Source of the DNA: Planctomycetota bacterium
Lineage (GTDB): Bacteria > Planctomycetota > Phycisphaerae > UBA1845
Length of the DNA stretch: 59,836 nt
Assembly: GCA_030616775.1 (NCBI GenBank)
Contig: JAUWWQ010000024.1
Coordinates: 1 to 59,836, forward strand
Direction of reading: 5' to 3'
Of the stretch, positions 1-7,763 are shown in pieces. The stretch's first letter is position 1. Every line of letters begins with the position of its first letter. Below the pieces are notes generated by a model. That model was given only the letters and a program-made list of their open reading frames with translations, was not told the DNA's origin and searched no databases. Both the position numbers and the translations under genes were made by a program.

Positions 1-3000
1 GATACACGTGCCTGCACAGCAGACCCCGGCACAACATGTTCCGGCACACCCAGGGTCGCCGGGGCAATCATCGCACGCTCCTCCATCCAGAGGATTGTGA
101 TCCACCGAGCCGTCTGCGTTGCACACGTCATCCGTGCACGCGTTGCCGTCGTCGATTACCGTCAGCGTGCCGTCGGTCGGATTGCAGCACTGGCCGGCCG
201 GTGTAGTGTCGTTGTGATCCACCGAGCCGTCCGCGTTGCACACGTCATCCGTGCACGCGTTGCCGTCGTCGATGACTGTCAACGTGCCGTCGACCGGGTT
301 GCAGCACTGGCCGGCGGGTGTGCTGTCGGTGTTCGTGCAGCCAAGTATCAAATCGCACACATCTAGTGTACAGATATCTCCGTCGTCGCACTTGGAGTCA
401 ACCGGCGTTATGACGCAGCCGTCCACGTCGGCGTTCGGGTCCGCAGGATCACACACGTCGGGATTGGTGCAGGCGAAGCCGTCGTCGCACTTGGAGTCAA
501 CCGGCGTTATGACGCAGCCGTCCACGTCGGCGTTCGGGTCCGCAGGATCACACACATCGGGATTGGTGCAGGCGAAGCCGTCGTCGCAATCCAGCGGCGG
601 GCCGCCTACACACGTGCCGCCTGAGCATGCGTCGGCCGTCGTACAGGCATCACCGTCGTCGCAGGCGCCACCCTCATTGTCCGGCGTGTTGAAGCACTGC
701 CCGCCCGCACAGAAATCGGCGGTGCAAGCGTCGCCGTCGTCGCAGTCGGCGTTGCTCAGACAGTCCGCGCATGTGTCGCCCGCGTCATCGCACATCTGCC
801 CGGGGCACGGGTCACCGCTGCCCACGCACACACCGCCGCTACAGGTGTCGGTGTCCGTGCAGAATAGCCCGTCATCGCAGGGACCCCCCTCGTTCACATT
901 CACAACGGCACCGCAGTTCCCTTCAGGGCCGTTTGAATCACACGCCAAGTCAGTGCACGGATCCGCGTTGTCCGGGCATGTGACCGGGTTACCACCCGTG
1001 CACACACCCGAATCACACGTCTCACCGATATTACATGCGTTCCCGTCGTCGCAAACGGGACCCGTACCCGCTCCGCTGCATGTCGCATTGCAGGGTCCAC
1101 AATCGTTGGTTCCTCCGTCGTCGCATGCTTCCGTCTCGGGGCAGACAATACCATCCCCGCAAACAGAGCCGGTACCCTGACCGAGACAGGTCGCTTTGCA
1201 CGGTCCACAGTCGTCGATCCCGCCGTCGTCACACTCCTCCGTCTCCCTACAGCGGACGCCATCACCGCACGTCGAGCCAATACCCGGGCCTGTACAATTG
1301 ACATTGCAGCTTCCGCAGGCGTCGGTGTATCCGTCGTCACACTCCTCCGTCTCCGGACATACGACATCGTCGCCACAGGTCGAACCGGTACCTGGCCCCG
1401 TGCAATCTGCATTGCAGGTTCCGCAGGCATCGGTATATCCGTCGTCACAGGACTCCGTTCCGTTCGGAACGCCATCACCGCAGATCTGAATCGCCGAGCA
1501 GTCGGCGATGCAGGTACCTTCCCCGTTGTGGATGGTGTCGCCGTCGTCGCACGCCTCCCCAGTGTCCGGGACTCCGTCGCCGCACCGTGCCGTAGTGCAG
1601 TTAGTCCGGCAGGCGTTGGGGGTGGTGTTGGAGTTTGCAGGTCCGTTGTCGCATTCCTCGCCGGCGGCCGGATTGAGGGTTCCGTCGCCGCAGACTGCCG
1701 CGGTACAATCAGCATCACATGAAGCGGACGCACCACCAGTGTCGCATTCCTCGCCGGCTTGCTGAGCGCCGTCGCCGCAATCCGCTCCCGCGCTGCCGGA
1801 GATGTCCAGACCTACGGCAGCTATCGCCTCGGCACCAACGGCGTCCTTGACGCGAACCTCGATCACCACGGCGCCGGCCCCGCCGGCCCTGTAAGTCCGT
1901 TGCACTTCTTCGGCCGTCAGCCCGTCTTCGTCGATATCGCCAACATCGCACACGCAGCGGGTAAACCCGTCAAAGAAACCGTCATCCGGGTCGCAAGGAA
2001 ACGACCCCACGATGTCCCCATTGGCAGCTCCCTGGAAGCCGAAGCACACAGCGTATGGCGGTGTTCCGCCGGAGATTTCGGCTGTGATAGGCGTCTGACC
2101 GTTTGGCTGCAGGGCCGAGCTGCCGCCCACAACGATCACGTTCAGTTGGCGGCGCGAGGCCACGGTCAGCGGGATAGTTTCGCTGACAGGCAGGTTCACC
2201 CCGTCGTCGATCGTCACCTTGATCAGAACGGGGCCGACCTCGTCAACCGGAGCGATGTAGTTGACCTTACAGGGGTCACCGGCCTCGACCTCTGCACATA
2301 CTGTCTTGGACAGGTTACCGATGCCGTCTCCAACAATCTTGAATCTGACCTTATACGGCTCCTGCCCACCCGTGCCGATGGCGGTCAGAGTAATCGAGTC
2401 CCCCGGAGCTACCTGTGCACTCTCCGACGAGAGCTCGGCGAACGCCAAGGTCTCAGCCGAGCGGACGACGACGGGGAGCGGGCTTGATACCTGGTTGCCG
2501 GCTGCATCTCGGACGATGACCGTAAACACCACATTGCCGGTTGCCAGCGGTGCACGGTAGGTCGCGTCGACTTCCGTAGTCTCGTCGGTCTCATCCGGAT
2601 CAGGGAGGCTATCGGGCTCGAGACAGCCCAGGACACCGGAGACTTCCTGCGGGCAGTCGATCGAAGACACTGTCTCTTGTGTGAAGGCCTCTTCTGCGGA
2701 CCAGCATACACAGTAACCGCGACCGTTAGGGATCGGGCCGATGCAGTCCGGCCCGCATTCCCCGGGATCGTCGGCAGGGTATGGCTCACCACCGGTGATG
2801 GTGGCACGCAACCTGATCAGCCCAGTGGGGATCACGGTACTTGTCCCCACGGGGGCAAGTGCAACCGTTAAAGGCGCCTCGGGGCGGCGGACCACCAACG
2901 TCAATTTTCGCTCGATCTGCTCCCCCGCACATTCCAGTGGGGCAACCGGCTGTCCCTCTTCGTCCAACACAGGTGGAAGCTGTTCTCCATCGTCATCACA

Positions 3001-3528
3001 GAACACCGGATCACCGTTCTCGTCCACCACGGGATTTTCCTCGGCGTCTGTGCATTGTTCGCACCTGATCCGTTCTGTTGCAGTCACCTTCACTTCGACC
3101 TGTGTCTCGTTCGGGCCCGGATCCTCTGAAATCCCGATAATCCTCAGTGTGCTTTCGGTCGACGGTGTCGCGACCGTCAAAGGAGCATCCAAGCTTGCCC
3201 CTTCCACGACGACGTCATTCTCGAGGTCTATAATATCCCCCGCCCCTACCGACCTGACCGACCATTCGAATGTGGCCTCATTGTTGGTTGTCACAGTCAG
3301 CGTGGCGCCCCCCGCCTCGGCGTCGCCGCGGATGAGCACGCTTCGGTCGGCGGAGAGGAACGCGGAAAACGGTGGACGCAATGGCGTCCCGTCATCCCCG
3401 CCCGGTATAAATGGCGGCAGCTCAGGCGGCCCGAAGCATGCGGTCCACCCAAACAGGCCCACGGCTACCAGCCCCACGATGATTAACAACTTCCGTATAA
3501 TGCGGAGCTCGCTAATCGAGTTTTTCAT
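1..3528 (-). CDS. Giant Cys-rich repeat surface protein (3' end outside window)
   Basis: The frame is open from an ATG at 3528 to the left edge (1176 residues visible, no stop), so the gene is incomplete. The N-terminus is a basic stretch plus a hydrophobic segment ending near a Cys (LFGWTAC), a signal peptide or weak lipobox. Residues about 40-575 are beta-rich, Ig-like repeats. From about residue 580 the protein becomes a chain of Cys/Asp/Gly modules of the types CGDGxxxxxEECDDG and CDDGDACTxxDxC. These resemble the Myxococcus Cys-rich (DUF4215-like) and related disulfide-rich repeats of surface adhesins. Near-identical tandem copies occur in the DNA (99-bp and 117-bp units). It is the last gene visible of a minus-strand run containing a FecR-like protein and an outer-membrane barrel, so I infer an exported, cell-surface product. 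Function is unknown. Confidence 0.85.
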   Translation of the reverse strand, partial: MKNSISELRIIRKLLIIVGLVAVGLFGWTACFGPPELPPFIPGGDDGTPLRPPFSAFLSADRSVLIRGDAEAGGATLTVTTNNEATFEWSVRSVGAGDIIDLENDVVVEGASLDAPLTVATPSTESTLRIIGISEDPGPNETQVEVKVTATERIRCEQCTDAEENPVVDENGDPVFCDDDGEQLPPVLDEEGQPVAPLECAGEQIERKLTLVVRRPEAPLTVALAPVGTSTVIPTGLIRLRATITGGEPYPADDPGECGPDCIGPIPNGRGYCVCWSAEEAFTQETVSSIDCPQEVSGVLGCLEPDSLPDPDETDETTEVDATYRAPLATGNVVFTVIVRDAAGNQVSSPLPVVVRSAETLAFAELSSESAQVAPGDSITLTAIGTGGQEPYKVRFKIVGDGIGNLSKTVCAEVEAGDPCKVNYIAPVDEVGPVLIKVTIDDGVNLPVSETIPLTVASRRQLNVIVVGGSSALQPNGQTPITAEISGGTPPYAVCFGFQGAANGDIVGSFPCDPDDGFFDGFTRCVCDVGDIDEDGLTAEEVQRTYRAGGAGAVVIEVRVKDAVGAEAIAAVGLDISGSAGADCGDGAQQAGEECDTGGASASCDADCTAAVCGDGTLNPAAGEECDNGPANSNTTPNACRTNCTTARCGDGVPDTGEACDDGDTIHNGEGTCIADCSAIQICGDGVPNGTESCDDGYTDACGTCNADCTGPGTGSTCGDDVVCPETEECDDGYTDACGSCNVNCTGPGIGSTCGDGVRCRETEECDDGGIDDCGPCKATCLGQGTGSVCGDGIVCPETEACDDGGTNDCGPCNATCSGAGTGPVCDDGNACNIGETCDSGVCTGGNPVTCPDNADPCTDLACDSNGPEGNCGAVVNVNEGGPCDDGLFCTDTDTCSGGVCVGSGDPCPGQMCDDAGDTCADCLSNADCDDGDACTADFCAGGQCFNTPDNEGGACDDGDACTTADACSGGTCVGGPPLDCDDGFACTNPDVCDPADPNADVDGCVITPVDSKCDDGFACTNPDVCDPADPNADVDGCVITPVDSKCDDGDICTLDVCDLILGCTNTDSTPAGQCCNPVDGTLTVIDDGNACTDDVCNADGSVDHNDTTPAGQCCNPTDGTLTVIDDGNACTDDVCNADGSVDHNPLDGGACDDCPGDPGCAGTCCAGVCCAGTCI
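99..332 (-). repeat. Two tandem 117-bp coding repeats
   Basis: Units starting at 99 and 216 (117 bp, 39 residues) share most bases, including the stretch encoding DDGNACTDDVCNADGSVDHN. They are more diverged than the 99-bp pair, so this looks like an older duplication in the same Cys-rich region. Confidence 0.75.
381..578 (-). repeat. Two tandem 99-bp coding repeats
   Basis: Two adjacent 99-bp units (381-479 and 480-578) are almost identical at the base level; I see one clear mismatch (cacacgtcgg versus cacacatcgg). They encode a 33-residue Cys/Asp module twice in the surface protein. Near-identity points to a recent duplication. Confidence 0.85.
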
Positions 3529-3649
3529 TTGAGACACCTTGCCTTTCATTGCGTACTCTCCCCTCGTCCCGTCCGGTGAATGACCCGGTGGCATCCGTGC
3601 GATGTGGATTCGTCCGCCGCGATCCTTCAACGGCGGGCCTATGACTTAA

Positions 3650-4717
3650 TCAGTCCCGGCTCAGCCGAACCAGCAGTTCCGCGGCCCGGTTGATGGTGAG
3701 GGCACCAGTCCCGGGGCCGGCCGTTCCCGGGTTCCCGATAATCCTCGAACGTCGGAACCTCTGCCCCGCGACCACGGTGCCCGGTACACCGGACTCAACG
3801 AAAGTCTGTGCCGGACTCATAGTCGTTTGGACGGCTCTTCTCGTAGCACGAGGCGCCGGTGTGGCGAGAGCGGGCCGGGGTTGGTCGAATGCCAAGGACG
3901 GCTCAAACTCCGCGCCAAGCACTTTCGGCGCACCCCTGGTCGGACCGCGCACCGGTGTGAACTCACCCTGCTCGGCTTTCTCCAGCCACAGGTGGCTTTG
4001 GGCCAAGGCGAAGTCGCCCATGTCGTCGTAAAGCCGAGTGGGGACGACGATGGCGGCATCCTCGTCAGGAACCGGTCTTATTGGGGCTTGCGTTGAAACG
4101 CGCTGGCCCTGCGGCACAGGAACCCCGGACTTATCGATAGGCTCACCCGAAGCATCGATCAGCCTGTTGGCGGGTACCTGCCCTGAGTAGTACCAGGCCT
4201 CGCCGGCCCGCGTCGCCAACACCACGCCTTCGGCCCGAGCTTCTACGAACAGGGACGCACCGCTCGAGAGCGTATAGCCCTTCGCCTCGGGCGCTTCAGC
4301 TTCCGCGGCGACAACCAGCCAGTGCACGTTACCGGGCTTCCGTATGACGGAGGCGCGACCCTTGGCCAGGATTACCAGGAGGTCCACACCCGTTCCCGGC
4401 ACCGCCGGTTCCTCCAGGCGCAATTCGGACGATTCTTCAAGGTAGACAACCGCGCCGTAGCCGGGCAGAACGAGCACGGCCGTTGCGTCCTCTGTAGTCC
4501 GCACGCCTTCGCCCGGACCGATCATGTTTCTGTCGAAAGAGAACTCCCCCGTGATCTCGGAGGCACCCTCCGCATAGACGCGCATCACTTCGCCGCCGCC
4601 GCCAATCACAGTGACAAAGGCGTCCGTCTCCACGGACTCGGGTTGGGCCGAAGCGGCCACGGTCAGCGATGCAATTGCCACCACGGCCTTAGCTATGACT
4701 TCATCACGCCAGAACAC
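3650..4717 (-). CDS. FecR-domain-like secreted protein
   Basis: 355 residues. The start is a GTG at 4717, preceded by a GAGG Shine-Dalgarno; no in-frame ATG lies nearby. An N-terminal signal peptide ends at about AASAQP. Residues about 50-190 show the FecR-type pattern: a beta-rich domain with AVLVLPGYGAVVYLEESSEL, then LLVILAKGRASV and a following LFVEARAEGVVL strand pair. In other bacteria, standalone FecR domains sit in the periplasm and often accompany surface or secreted repeat proteins; here no sigma/anti-sigma pair is present, so a signalling role is not supported. The C-terminal third is Pro/Ala/Arg-rich and low in recognisable motifs. It lies 48 bp after the barrel protein and 121 bp before the Cys-rich giant, probably in one operon. 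Confidence 0.65.
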   Translation of the reverse strand: MFWRDEVIAKAVVAIASLTVAASAQPESVETDAFVTVIGGGGEVMRVYAEGASEITGEFSFDRNMIGPGEGVRTTEDATAVLVLPGYGAVVYLEESSELRLEEPAVPGTGVDLLVILAKGRASVIRKPGNVHWLVVAAEAEAPEAKGYTLSSGASLFVEARAEGVVLATRAGEAWYYSGQVPANRLIDASGEPIDKSGVPVPQGQRVSTQAPIRPVPDEDAAIVVPTRLYDDMGDFALAQSHLWLEKAEQGEFTPVRGPTRGAPKVLGAEFEPSLAFDQPRPALATPAPRATRRAVQTTMSPAQTFVESGVPGTVVAGQRFRRSRIIGNPGTAGPGTGALTINRAAELLVRLSRD

Positions 4718-4764
4718 AAAACACCTCGATCGAACCAGACCGGCATTAGCTGGTCGAATGCAAA

Positions 4765-7029
4765 CTAGTTGAACGTAAACGCAACACTGAGGCCGTAAAC
4801 GGCCCGATCGTACTCGAATAACGCCTGGCCAATCCGATCGACGACGTTGCTGTCATCTTGCGTCCACATCGCATGGGCATGGACCGTCATCAAGAGGCGG
4901 TCGATTGCCGGGGTGTAGCGGTTGGCCCGGTTCCCCGCACGTAACACGAACGTTCGCGACAACGCCAGGCCGTACTCCTGCACCAGGTCCCGGCGCACAC
5001 GCCGGTGAAAGTCGATCAGACTACCCTGTGGATATCGCTCCCATTCAAAAGAGGCCGACGCGTCAAACTCCCAACCCCAGGGCAGGGGCATTTCGACGCC
5101 CAGTAACAAGGCCGCCGCCCTCCGGTCGAATTCGTCGCCGGCCGTGGCATCCTGAGAGTAACTGGCGGCTACGTAAGGCGTCATGTACCGCAGTGGATAA
5201 TCGGGGTCCTCCTGTGCCAGATGTTCGTCACCCGGTAACCCCCACGGTTCCCAGCCCAGGTCGGTGTAAGCGGCGGTCATTTCCATCATCTTGACCCGCT
5301 GGGACACCCCGACGGTGAGGTAGGTCCCATCCCGATTGAACCTTCGATCAAACAGCGGCTCGGAGTAGTCACGCACCTCGTATGTAAAAAAGACATCCGT
5401 CTGAGCGCGCTGCTTGGCCCAATACATCCGCACGCTGGGCGTAAGCGCGTGTGATCGCAGGAACTCGGACCGCCCGAGAAGCGTATAGTCGAAGTCATAC
5501 TGCAGGGCTAGATACACGGGGCCGAACTCGTCGACCTCACGCAATGCCTCGCGCTGCAGTGCTACGCTTCCCCCGTACGTCTGTTGGTCAAACTCGTGAA
5601 CCTCGACATTCCACAGTTGCGACGTACGTGCCTGTAAGCCCAGCGTCAGCCGCTCTGTAATGTCATAAGTATAGTCCAGCGACGCCCCCGCTGTAAAGCC
5701 GAAATCACGCTCTTGGGAAATGTCCCGCGGTAAATCCGTCCGTTCACCCAGAAGAACAACGTTCGTATCCCGGCGCGCTCCGGCGTAGAGTGACAAACTC
5801 AGATCATTCCGCTGGGGAGCGGCAGGCGGCGCTTCACGCAGTTCGGTAATAACCTCTCGTTGGCGCCGAACCAGGTCCGGTATATTCGACCGTCTTTCCA
5901 GTTGGGCATCGATTTCGGAGGCCTGGGTAAGACGGCGCTGGGCCTCCTCCAAAATCGCGTTTCGTATACCGGCGTCGGTTTCGGAAGCGGCGCGGAAAGG
6001 GATGATAATCCCGAGGTAAAGTGCCGCGTAGCTGCGCCAGGCGTCATCGGTCGCGGCGTCGTCCGCTAACTCGGCCATGAGGCGTTCGGCTTCTTGAAGC
6101 ACACTCCGGCCACGGTCATCCAGCCCCGGTGGTTCGCTCTCGGCGCGCAGCGGCACGCCCTGCCGATAACGAATCACGCCGAGGAAAAACTTGGTGCGGA
6201 CCCGGCTGCGTTGCTCGAGTTGGTCGCCCAGCAGTGCTTCGAGAATGTCCGCAGCCTCGGTCAGCCGTGTCGCTGCCGCATCGCGTAGCCCCTTGACAGG
6301 TCCACTGGCGTCGCTTGGGCTGATGTGGCCACGCACGGCGTCGCGTGCTTCCTCCTCGTCGATACGAGCGACCTTGGCACTGGCTACGACCTCCAGAAGA
6401 CGTATGACAACCTCAGGATGGTCAAGGGCCTGTACGAGACGTTTAAGGTCCTCAATCATGCTCAGGTATTGCTGGCGCTCGCGGCGAGCAACGGTATGTG
6501 AGCGCTGGACGGCTTTACCTCGCTCGATCTCGAGTTGCTCAACCGTTCTTCCTTCTTGCCGGTCAAGCTGCTCGACCAGGATGTCGTAGTACTGGAGCAA
6601 TGATAGGGCGATGTTCTTCTCAGCGAGCGGCGCGGTCTCGCTTGCGAGGATCGCTTCGGCCCGCACCTTTTCAGCCTCCAACCGGCTCAAAAGATCGGGG
6701 TCGGCGCGGATATCGAGGATTCGTTTGAAAAGGCTGACCGTCTCCTGGTGGCTCCGCTTCTCGTCGAGTCTGAGCAGAGCAGTCCGCCCGTGGGCCAGTG
6801 CGCGGAATAGCAAAGCTGTCGTGTTGTCGGGTTGGCGCTGAAGAACCGTCGTGAAACGTTCGATAGCGACGGCCAGACTATCCGCATCCAGTTGACCCTC
6901 CAAGTAATAGTAGATGCCCTCGTTGAGGGTCACGACGATGTCAGGCGAAGAGGCATCCTGTCCAACGGAAACCCCGGGGATGCACCATACCGCGAAAAAG
7001 CCAAGAGACACACCACGTCGCCGCATCAT
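4765..7029 (-). CDS. TPR-like repeat plus outer-membrane beta-barrel protein
   Basis: 754 residues with an N-terminal signal peptide (cleavage near SVGQDA). Residues about 35-400 are alpha-helical with TPR-like pairs (for example a helix followed by LQRQPDNTTALLFRALAHG). Residues about 415-754 are alternating-hydrophobicity, Tyr/Trp-rich amphipathic strands (SLYAGARRDTNVVLLGERTD, TLGLQARTSQLW, YLALQYDFDYTLLG), and the chain ends in VAFTFN. This matches an outer-membrane barrel of about 14-16 strands with a periplasmic helical-repeat domain, the architecture of SLAM- or BamA-independent export porins and of TPR-porin fusions. A role in displaying the neighbouring Cys-rich protein is an inference from the operon. 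It shares the minus-strand run with the small peptides upstream. Confidence 0.75.
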   Translation of the reverse strand: MMRRRGVSLGFFAVWCIPGVSVGQDASSPDIVVTLNEGIYYYLEGQLDADSLAVAIERFTTVLQRQPDNTTALLFRALAHGRTALLRLDEKRSHQETVSLFKRILDIRADPDLLSRLEAEKVRAEAILASETAPLAEKNIALSLLQYYDILVEQLDRQEGRTVEQLEIERGKAVQRSHTVARRERQQYLSMIEDLKRLVQALDHPEVVIRLLEVVASAKVARIDEEEARDAVRGHISPSDASGPVKGLRDAAATRLTEAADILEALLGDQLEQRSRVRTKFFLGVIRYRQGVPLRAESEPPGLDDRGRSVLQEAERLMAELADDAATDDAWRSYAALYLGIIIPFRAASETDAGIRNAILEEAQRRLTQASEIDAQLERRSNIPDLVRRQREVITELREAPPAAPQRNDLSLSLYAGARRDTNVVLLGERTDLPRDISQERDFGFTAGASLDYTYDITERLTLGLQARTSQLWNVEVHEFDQQTYGGSVALQREALREVDEFGPVYLALQYDFDYTLLGRSEFLRSHALTPSVRMYWAKQRAQTDVFFTYEVRDYSEPLFDRRFNRDGTYLTVGVSQRVKMMEMTAAYTDLGWEPWGLPGDEHLAQEDPDYPLRYMTPYVAASYSQDATAGDEFDRRAAALLLGVEMPLPWGWEFDASASFEWERYPQGSLIDFHRRVRRDLVQEYGLALSRTFVLRAGNRANRYTPAIDRLLMTVHAHAMWTQDDSNVVDRIGQALFEYDRAVYGLSVAFTFN

Positions 7030-7095
7030 TAGAAGCCCTCTATGTCGCAGGCCAAGATCCTCGAGACGGTTACCGGCCGAAAGGCCGGGACCAAC

Positions 7096-7302
7096 TCAGG
7101 GATTGCCGCTACTTGACTCCTGAGCCGCCTCGAGCCAGGCCGCTTCGACGACAGTTGCCAAAGTGCTGACACTAGTGCGGATCAGCGATGATGTCAGGAA
7201 ATCCTGAAACTGCAAAGTGGTGATGCCACACGGGCCGGCAAATAGGCAGCCCCCGGCCAATGCGGCGCCCAGCAGACATCTCCGCCACGTTCGCATCCTC
7301 AT
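7096..7302 (-). CDS. Tiny secreted or lipoprotein-like peptide
   Basis: 68 residues, starting at ATG 7302 with GAGGA seven bases upstream. It has a basic N-terminus followed by a hydrophobic run ending LAGGCLFAGPC, with two Cys, consistent with a lipoprotein signal or a short secreted peptide. The mature part is helical and Ser/Thr/Ala-rich. The upstream 59-residue gene has the same LAGGCLF segment, so the two are probably paralogues. The position just before the barrel gene (66 bp) suggests co-expression. I do not recognise a function. Confidence 0.6.
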   Translation of the reverse strand: MRMRTWRRCLLGAALAGGCLFAGPCGITTLQFQDFLTSSLIRTSVSTLATVVEAAWLEAAQESSSGNP

Positions 7303-7347
7303 TCTTCGATCCTCGTATTTGTGCCGTTTCGATGCCGATGAGACCGG

Positions 7348-7527
7348 CTAAATGGACGCTACCAGATTCTCAAGCAAGAAGATGGTCAGATCCGAGGCGA
7401 ACGACAGGGTCGCTCGGAGCTGCAGATCCGGATCAATCAGATTCTGATCAGCCAGGCTGCAGCCCTGAAACAGACAGCCACCTGCCAGGCCCACCCACAG
7501 AGCGAGTCGGTGAAACCGTGTCTTCAT
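7348..7527 (-). CDS. Tiny lipoprotein-like peptide, paralogue of the next gene
   Basis: 59 residues. The frame is open further upstream (to 7656), but I chose ATG 7527 because it has an AGGTGGG Shine-Dalgarno at the right distance and begins directly with a signal sequence (MKTRFHRLALWVGLAGG, then CLFQGCSLAD). The CLFQGC segment could act as a lipobox. The mature part is short and ends in a hydrophobic helix (IFLLENLVASI). It is the first gene after the minus-strand promoter at 7713-7685. Function unknown. Confidence 0.6.
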   Translation of the reverse strand: MKTRFHRLALWVGLAGGCLFQGCSLADQNLIDPDLQLRATLSFASDLTIFLLENLVASI

Positions 7528-7684
7528 GAGTATCCCACCTAAACGATGCTTACGGTCGCTGACCTCCCGCGACCGGCTCCGCGCTACGCTGGTCGCGCTG
7601 GCGCAGCTACTGAAGATTGCCCCTCGGCGCTTGGTCCGAAACTTCATTGATCCCAAGAAGCAGCCCGAGCGAACGTTGATCGGG

Positions 7685-7713
7685 AATGTAGAGTTCGTGT
7701 TTCAAAGTGTCAA
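7685..7713 (-). promoter_or_regulatory. Sigma-70-like promoter for the surface-protein operon
   Basis: On the minus strand, TTGACA (7713-7708) and TACATT (7690-7685) are separated by exactly 17 bases. The -35 is a perfect consensus and the -10 matches 4 of 6. It sits between the end of the giant kinase-like gene (7764) and the first tiny peptide gene, so the operon toward 1 kb can be transcribed independently. Confidence 0.55.
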
Positions 7714-7763
7714 GGATGAGCCAGTCAGGCTGTGTCTCACGAGTCTGGTGAAATGGACAAACG

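Noticed and set aside
236-2560. Long plus-strand open frames opposite the Cys-rich gene
   Set aside because: They lie antisense to a strongly patterned Cys-repeat gene and translate to Ser/Pro/His-rich text with no signal or motif; GC-rich DNA produces these shadows.
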